A stretch of DNA of 7,680 nt, from positions 1 to 7,680 of the forward strand of contig CAYUER010000030.1 in NCBI GenBank assembly GCA_964443785.1. Reading direction: 5' to 3'. The DNA comes from CALMZN01 sp964443785. Its GTDB lineage: Bacteria > Patescibacteriota > Patescibacteriia > UBA1558 > GWA2-36-10. How positions within the stretch are numbered: the stretch's first letter is position 1; the number at the start of each line of letters is the position of its first letter. A program made the position numbers and the translations under genes. This document shows positions 7,620 through 7,680 of this stretch, in pieces. The notes under the pieces were generated by a model. That model did not search any database. It was not told where the DNA came from and saw only the letters and a program-made list of their open reading frames with translations.

Positions 7620-7638
7620 GGCAAGCCAGCGGCCTGCC
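7620..7638 (-). other. Hairpin nested in the T-box antiterminator loop
   Basis: On the minus strand GGCAGGCC (7638-7631), loop GCU and GGCUUGCC (7627-7620) pair over 8 bp. One G-U pair (7634/7624) would be a C-A mismatch in + strand RNA, which supports function in the leader transcript. It lies between the two strands of helix A2. Confidence 0.6.
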
Positions 7639-7667
7639 ACCCGAAGCTCCGTAGGAGCGTAGGGTGG
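7637..7667 (-). other. Second nested hairpin overlapping the T-box bulge and helix A2
   Basis: On the minus strand CCACCC (7667-7662) can pair with GGGUGG (7642-7637). It encloses a 3x3 internal loop and a GCUCC/GGAGC stem (7658-7654 with 7650-7646, loop UAC). The outer stem uses the last two bases of the UGGAACC bulge and all of the 5' strand of A2, so it competes with the antiterminator. The inner 5-bp stem is compatible with either state. Confidence 0.55.
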
Positions 7668-7680
7668 TTCCACCCAAGTT

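Larger units (their letters stand above)
7579..7680 (-). promoter_or_regulatory. T-box riboswitch, antiterminator/terminator portion (5' part off-window)
   Basis: Read on the minus strand, 7676-7663 is UGGGUGGAACCACC, matching the T-box consensus AGGGUGGNACCRCG at 12 of 14 positions. The antiterminator is complete. Helix A1 pairs CUUGGG (7678-7673) with CCCAAG (7606-7601). The 7-nt bulge UGGAACC is 7672-7666. Helix A2 pairs ACCC (7665-7662) with GGGU (7610-7607). The 3' strand of A1 is also the 5' arm of the terminator at 7586-7605, which gives the mutually exclusive switch expected of the class. UGGA predicts a tRNA ending UCCA, that is, discriminator base U. Position ahead of thrS implies a tRNA-Thr sensor. 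Stem I with the ACN specifier codon and the promoter lie beyond base 7680. Confidence 0.85.

Noticed and set aside
7606..7680. tRNA gene or other structured RNA gene in the GC-rich right edge
   Set aside because: No T-loop (GTTCRA) or CCA-type acceptor geometry is present. The pairing pattern is explained by a T-box antiterminator.
1..7680. CRISPR array, insertion sequence, integrase site or prophage signals
   Set aside because: No regularly spaced direct repeats, terminal inverted repeats, transposase or integrase coding, or tRNA-end duplication are seen. Genes occupy nearly the whole window.

Overview
The window shows a modular secreted or surface protein on the + strand (left quarter, cut by the left edge). 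Converging on it from the right is a four-gene minus-strand operon, thrS-guaB-miaB-miaA. The DNA is AT-leaning, all five reading frames end in TAA, and the standard genetic code works throughout. The threonyl-tRNA synthetase has no TGS domain, MiaB has variant sequence around its cluster cysteines, the operon is tightly overlapped, and an FN3/golvesin-like surface protein lies beside it. Together these suggest a Candidate Phyla Radiation (Patescibacteria) genome, but this is an inference from protein style. There is no rRNA or marker gene here to settle it.

Layout. Bases 1-2094 (+) encode the C-terminal 697 residues of a protein with this order: end of an FN3 module, golvesin/Xly-type carbohydrate-binding-like domain, two FN3 modules, short IPT/TIG-like segment, large jelly-roll-like domain, small beta-rich C-terminal module. 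Bases 2131-2160 hold a hairpin between the converging genes. Its mismatches become G-U pairs only in the minus-strand RNA, so it is mainly the terminator of the miaA operon, and the miaA stop codon forms its base. miaA (2158-3063) overlaps miaB (3050-4357) by 14 nt, miaB overlaps guaB (4357-5775) by 1 nt, and guaB lies 14 nt after thrS (5790-7559).

Upstream of thrS, bases 7579-7680 read on the minus strand as the 3' half of a T-box riboswitch. There is a 14-nt T-box close to consensus, an antiterminator with two helices and the 7-nt UGGAACC bulge, and a competing intrinsic terminator with a run of seven U. Stem I and the specifier codon lie beyond the right edge. The inferred logic is that uncharged tRNA-Thr stabilises the antiterminator and turns on thrS. 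Because no other terminator is visible before 2160, it would also turn on guaB, miaB and miaA.

The operon joins tRNA charging (ThrRS), guanine nucleotide metabolism (GuaB family) and tRNA A37 modification (MiaA makes i6A, MiaB makes ms2i6A). The points most worth checking are the T-box and its unusually elaborate antiterminator loop, the GuaB-family protein that lacks the Arg-Tyr dyad expected of an IMP dehydrogenase and may be a CBS-containing GMP reductase, and the surface protein's C-terminal half of unknown function.
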